NCBI GenBank assembly: GCA_002418685.1
Contig: DIEP01000101.1
Span: forward strand, 1,748 to 12,067
Direction: 5' to 3'
From: Ignavibacteria bacterium UBA5771
GTDB lineage: Bacteria > Bacteroidota > Ignavibacteria > Kapaibacteriales > UBA2268
DNA: 10,320 nucleotides
In this document: in pieces, positions 6,560-10,320 of the stretch
How the letters are laid out: each line of letters begins with the position of its first letter
Position numbering within the stretch: the first letter of the stretch is position 1
Translations under genes and position numbers: made by a program
The notes under the pieces: generated by a model
What the model was told of the DNA's origin: nothing
Databases searched by the model: none
The model's input: only the letters and a program-made list of their open reading frames with translations

Positions 6560-7291
6560 CTACTGAACTTCGGCAAGTCGCCAAATTGCTTGACAAGGAA
6601 AGTTATTCTCGTAAAGTGAAGCTGAAAATATAACCGAATCAACTCCTAAATATTTGTGGTCTTGAAGATCTTTTAAAATTTTATAATTAGGAGCGCCATC
6701 AAAAAGTGATATTTTCATTTGTGAAAGAGTTGCAATTTCTTTCAATTTATCAATATTGACAGCACGCGTATTGCCCATCCAATCAGTATGACCATATATC
6801 AGACGCTTTCCACCAATCAATTTCACTAAATTAATAAAGTCAACATACTTGTATTCGCTTTTTTTGCCTCCAATGATCAAAGAGTCATCCTGCACTAAGC
6901 AATGGAAAATCACACGTGTTGATGAAAATTGCTTCATTAATTCTTCTGCCCCCTCAGGATTTTCAATTGCATAGCTGCAAATTGAAACCCGGAATATCCC
7001 TTCTTCAAGATAATACTTACAATCTTCGATATTATTTGACGTTGATGATAAAGTAATAGGAATATCCAAAGTATTAACAATTTCCAAAATTATATCCCTA
7101 TTTGGAGAATGATAATCTCCATCTAAATCATTTATATGCAATGTCTTGGCATTTTCTCTCCGCAGCAATTTGCAAAATTCAATCGGATGATCCATTAATT
7201 CTTTATAATAGAATTCATTGCCATTATCAGAACGTATTCTTTGAACTGATTTGCCATTTTTTAGATCGAGTGAAGGTATTACAAGCAACAT
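6560..7291 (-). CDS. Divergent HisA/HisF-like TIM-barrel protein of unknown function
   Basis: The 243 residues, the length of HisA, follow its pattern: MLLVIPSLDLKNGKSV at the N-terminus with D9 where HisA has its first catalytic Asp, LHINDLDG at 51-58, SYAIENP at 106-112 and GHTDWMGNT at 167-175. However, the phosphate-binding loops are gone. GGG is replaced by SST (82-84), GTAA by CSYA (105-108), SGG by FDG (197-199), and the final GxALYEG by SASLYEN (223-229). The second catalytic Asp (LDxR in HisA) appears as hydrophobic residues in HCLVQDD (130-136), while the HT of the third site is kept (168-169). These alignments are by eye. It is therefore probably not a normal phosphoribosyl isomerase (the HisA step of histidine synthesis) and its true role is unknown. 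It starts two bases after the ruvA stop, so it is cotranscribed and possibly translationally coupled. No his gene adjoins. Confidence 0.8.
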   Translation of the reverse strand: MLLVIPSLDLKNGKSVQRIRSDNGNEFYYKELMDHPIEFCKLLRRENAKTLHINDLDGDYHSPNRDIILEIVNTLDIPITLSSTSNNIEDCKYYLEEGIFRVSICSYAIENPEGAEELMKQFSSTRVIFHCLVQDDSLIIGGKKSEYKYVDFINLVKLIGGKRLIYGHTDWMGNTRAVNIDKLKEIATLSQMKISLFDGAPNYKILKDLQDHKYLGVDSVIFSASLYENNFPCQAIWRLAEVQ

Positions 7292-7293
7292 TG

Positions 7294-7890
7294 TTATTTC
7301 ATTAATTTTTGTAAAGCTAATTTTATCATTTCTTCAAGTGTCAGATTTTTATCTTTTGCACTTACAATAATTTCAGATATGACTTTCTCTGCTGTGTTCT
7401 TATTATATCCAAGCACAAGCAAGGCATTTAAAGCTTCATTTCGAGGGGAAATGCCATTCTTTGTGGTTATTTCAGTTTGAATGAATGTTTTCGAGATTTT
7501 GTCTTTAAGTTCGAGGACTATACGCTCAGATGTTTTTTTGCCAATTCCCGGGACTTTGCTCAGAGAAATAGAATTACCATTAATAATCATATTCTTCAAT
7601 TCTATGGAATCTATTGCTGAAAGTATGCCTATAGCAGATTTGGGACCAATACCACTTATATTAATCAAATTACGGAAAAGTTCGCGCTCTTCTTCATTAA
7701 TAAATCCATACAATGCCATTGAATCTTCCCGATGAATTAGAATTGTATATATAAATGCGTTAGAACCGACTTCGGGAAGCATCTCGTATGTTTTCACTGA
7801 AATAAAAATTGAAAAGCCAACCGAGTTTGCTTCGAGCACTACCTCGGTTGGTCTTTTCTCTATGATTTTTCCTTTAAGAAAAGATATCAT
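7294..7890 (-). CDS. ruvA: Holliday junction branch migration complex subunit RuvA
   Basis: RuvA tetramers bind four-way DNA junctions and load the RuvB motor for branch migration in recombination and repair. The 198 residues match the usual ~190-205. The N-terminal OB-fold (1-~65) begins MISFLKGKI and contains HRED (53-56) and ALYGF (59-63). The two helix-hairpin-helix motifs are ISGIGPKSAIGIL (78-90) and VPGIGKKTSERIVLELKDK (113-131). The C-terminal RuvB-binding domain (~150-198) has EALNALLVLGY and ends LALQKLMK. The ATG (7888-7890) directly abuts the TAA of the upstream secreted-protein gene and lacks its own Shine-Dalgarno, so initiation probably depends on termination-reinitiation. ruvB and ruvC are not in the window; the neighbours are a T9SS protein and a HisA-like protein. 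Confidence 0.96.
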   Translation of the reverse strand: MISFLKGKIIEKRPTEVVLEANSVGFSIFISVKTYEMLPEVGSNAFIYTILIHREDSMALYGFINEEERELFRNLINISGIGPKSAIGILSAIDSIELKNMIINGNSISLSKVPGIGKKTSERIVLELKDKISKTFIQTEITTKNGISPRNEALNALLVLGYNKNTAEKVISEIIVSAKDKNLTLEEMIKLALQKLMK

Positions 7891-10320
7891 TTATTGTTTT
7901 ACAATTTTCTTTGTAATTGAATGATTTTGTGATTTTATTACAATAAAATACTCACCCGCAGCATATTGATTCAAATCTATCTGCATTTCAAAATCTCCAT
8001 TTGCATAAATCTCCTTAGAAAAAATTAATTTTCCAAGTATATCTTTTATTTCAATTTTTATTTGACCATTGTCGAAATTGTTAGCTCGGATTAGGGTATT
8101 TCCATTTGTTGGATTAGGAATAATATCAACGGCAATTGTGTAATCAATCTCATTTACTCCAACTTCATTCTTGAGATACTGATCAACATAGAAGGAATCA
8201 GAAATAGCTTTGCATCCACCCTGATTAGTAATTTCAACTTGCAGGAAACTTGCTGAGTCGCTTTCTCGAATTTTATAGATTTGATCAATTGAACCTAAAA
8301 TTTTTATGCCATTGCGATACCATTGGTATGAATTACTTGAATTTGCAATTAAATTATTGGAATCTCTGGTGATTGTGGGTTTTTCGGGAAAATCATACCT
8401 TCCTACCGTATATATAATAGATTTACTTGGGCATCCCGAAGTGCCGAAACCTGTAACATAGTAATCGCCGGGTTCTGTTATCATTATTTTTCTACCCGTC
8501 ATGCCATTTGACCATTCATATTCCGAAAATCCGAGGTTGGCTCGCAATTCGAGTGAGTCATTATCTCCACATAATCCAAAATATCCCGTTCCTGAAGTAA
8601 CTGATATATCCTTTTGGGGAACTACATTCACAGTCACAGCTTTCGATTTTGCTTTGCAACCATCGGGATATGTAGCAATAACGCTATAAGCTCCACTTTC
8701 TTTAACAACAATTGATTTAGAAGTTGAACCATTCGACCAAATATAATTCAAAGGCTCCTGAGGTTGTTCGGCATCGTTAGGTTGATCGGGTAGGTTTACA
8801 GACAATATTACGCTATCACCTTCACAAAAACTTGTTGCTCCTGTATAAGTGATAGTAGGGCTTTGATAATTACAATTGATAACATCAGCTTCCCAAATTC
8901 CTCTTCCATAAGTAGCAGCACGAAGTTTTGTCTGAGAATTTGCGCCATAATTAATTTCAATATCATTAATAACTACATTTGGCATATCGTCCCCATATTT
9001 TTCCCAATATGCAGAACTATAATCTGTATAGAACACACCAATATCAGTTCCAATAAATAATCTATCAGGTGAGTTTTTCTGATATACAATTGCATTAACA
9101 GGAACATTTGGAAGATTGCCCGAAAGGTTGGAAACCTCACCATTATTTATTTCAAGAACTTTATCACTTGGCGTAAACCCCGATTTTGTAACCCATAATC
9201 GCTTTGGATCTTGTGGATCAACAGCAATAGATGTAATTGATGACGAGGACGATGTGTATATAGAGTTCCAAGTATAGCCTCCATTATATGAAGCATATAA
9301 ATCAGAATAATTAGCAGCATAGATTACATTTGTGTCTGATGGAGCGACCGCAATAGCAACAAGTGTTTGGTTAGAACCAAATGAAGACAAACGAGTCCAA
9401 TTACCTCCTCCATAATTATCATTTTTCCATACATTTTGATAACCCGCAAAAAGAACTTTTGGATTTAATGGATTGAGAACCAAAGGGGTTACCCATCCAC
9501 CATATTCGTTGACATTGCTGGCAAGTTTTGCAAAACTTTTTCCTTTATTATCAGAACGATAGAATATGCCATTATAAATTGAGACATAAATCCTGTTTGA
9601 ATTTGTTGGATCAATGGCGCAGTCCATACCATCCGAAGGATAAACATGCTGCCAGTTTCCATTGCCAGTATATAAGCTTGTTCCATTATCTTGACATCCA
9701 CCAATTATAGAATTAAGATCATTATCGCTTGTCCCCATTTTATAAAATTGTGTTATAGATAGACCATTGGAAATATCTCTCCAACTTGATCCTTGGTCAG
9801 TACTGACTGAGATGCCTCCATCATTTGTCACATATAGACGATTGCCCGAAGGTGAAAACTCAAAATTGTGAATATCTGCATGAACATAGGGAAGATTATA
9901 GAAACTTGTCCAATTTGTTAACGGAGTAAATGAATTACCGAGATCATTTGATTTCCATATATTTACTCCACCTGTATAAATAAGAGTAGTGTTCTTTGGT
10001 GACACACATAAAGCAAGATCATAACCTCCTTGCCCTCTTGCATCGTTAGTTGAACCATCATACCAACCCAGTATATTTGGATGTGAAGGGACGGATGCGG
10101 TCTGTGTCCAAGAATTGCCTTTATCAGTCGATCGAATAAAGCCTTCAAACCCATAAGTGTTTTTATTAGATGCAAGACAATACACATAGTCCGAATTTGC
10201 AGGAGTAACGGCAATTGCTAATCTATTGGCATCGGGTGAAGTGTATACTTTCTTCCAATTTTCACCATTATCAGTTGAAACAGAGATGATGGACGACCCG
10301 TTATAACTATATGTAGATGC
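7891..10320 (-). CDS. Large secreted beta-propeller/Ig-like protein with T9SS type A sorting domain, 5' truncated by the window edge
   Basis: The frame is open from the right edge to the TAA at 7891-7893, giving 809 visible residues. The true start and signal peptide lie outside. Residues ~1-482 form a VPS10/sortilin-like BNR propeller with repeated Asp-box motifs such as STDNGENW (15-22), STDKGNSW (64-71), STDQGSSW and SYNGGYTW. It also has the signatures HADIHNFEFSPSG, VTNDGGISVSTD, IGTDIGVFYTD and LRAATYGRGIWE that mark this Bacteroidota/FCB family. Then come three Ig/PKD-like modules (~483-568, ~569-640, ~641-718), each with Cys and WSNG or YQWYRNG motifs. The T9SS type A tail at ~731-809 shows DIIPNPTNG, IKDILGKLIF, LNQYAAGEYFIVI and a final KKIVKQ. 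It is probably a surface or released protein. Its binding target is unknown, and catalysis is not indicated. It heads a unit with ruvA and the hisA-like gene. Confidence 0.9.
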   Translation of the reverse strand, partial: ASTYSYNGSSIISVSTDNGENWKKVYTSPDANRLAIAVTPANSDYVYCLASNKNTYGFEGFIRSTDKGNSWTQTASVPSHPNILGWYDGSTNDARGQGGYDLALCVSPKNTTLIYTGGVNIWKSNDLGNSFTPLTNWTSFYNLPYVHADIHNFEFSPSGNRLYVTNDGGISVSTDQGSSWRDISNGLSITQFYKMGTSDNDLNSIIGGCQDNGTSLYTGNGNWQHVYPSDGMDCAIDPTNSNRIYVSIYNGIFYRSDNKGKSFAKLASNVNEYGGWVTPLVLNPLNPKVLFAGYQNVWKNDNYGGGNWTRLSSFGSNQTLVAIAVAPSDTNVIYAANYSDLYASYNGGYTWNSIYTSSSSSITSIAVDPQDPKRLWVTKSGFTPSDKVLEINNGEVSNLSGNLPNVPVNAIVYQKNSPDRLFIGTDIGVFYTDYSSAYWEKYGDDMPNVVINDIEINYGANSQTKLRAATYGRGIWEADVINCNYQSPTITYTGATSFCEGDSVILSVNLPDQPNDAEQPQEPLNYIWSNGSTSKSIVVKESGAYSVIATYPDGCKAKSKAVTVNVVPQKDISVTSGTGYFGLCGDNDSLELRANLGFSEYEWSNGMTGRKIMITEPGDYYVTGFGTSGCPSKSIIYTVGRYDFPEKPTITRDSNNLIANSSNSYQWYRNGIKILGSIDQIYKIRESDSASFLQVEITNQGGCKAISDSFYVDQYLKNEVGVNEIDYTIAVDIIPNPTNGNTLIRANNFDNGQIKIEIKDILGKLIFSKEIYANGDFEMQIDLNQYAAGEYFIVIKSQNHSITKKIVKQ

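Noticed and set aside
6560..7291. Calling the gene hisA outright
   Set aside because: Key phosphate-binding motifs and one catalytic Asp are missing and there is no his operon context, so the symbol would overstate the function.

Overview
The window is AT-rich and comes from a bacterium of the Bacteroidota/Chlorobi/Ignavibacteria/Kapabacteria (FCB) assemblage, most likely an uncultured low-GC member. Two predicted secreted beta-propeller proteins end in C-terminal domains typical of type IX secretion (T9SS, type A sorting domain), a system largely restricted to this group. Most starts lack a Shine-Dalgarno sequence, as is common there. Assignment below phylum level would need marker genes.

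Left part (1-4086, minus strand): nuoG then nuoH, two complex I subunits, followed by a window-truncated gcvPA (glycine cleavage P-protein, N-terminal half). The nuo pair has lost its usual neighbours: no nuoF upstream and no nuoI downstream.

Middle (4087-6559): a divergent 888-bp spacer, a single plus-strand gene for a secreted six-Asp-box propeller protein (4975-6225), and a second spacer. Two direct copies of one repeat family (4195-4420 and 6240-6513) bracket that gene. Each copy is built from GC-rich palindromes every ~35 bp and is bounded by TCATTGC ... GCAATGA-like ends. The first spacer also holds an 8.6-copy heptanucleotide tandem array, three stable stem-loops that could be a structured RNA or 5' leader, and a 10-bp perfect inverted repeat just ahead of the gene.

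Right part (6560-10320, minus strand): a tightly packed three-gene unit. It starts with a large secreted propeller/Ig-like/T9SS protein whose 5' end lies outside the window. Its stop codon abuts the start of ruvA (Holliday-junction DNA binding). Two bases after ruvA comes a divergent HisA-like TIM barrel that has lost the family's phosphate-binding motifs and one catalytic aspartate.

No tRNA, rRNA, CRISPR array, transposase or phage gene was seen. No clear multi-gene undescribed system is visible. The most interesting items are the HisA-like protein, the repeat-bracketed T9SS cassette and the candidate structured RNA.
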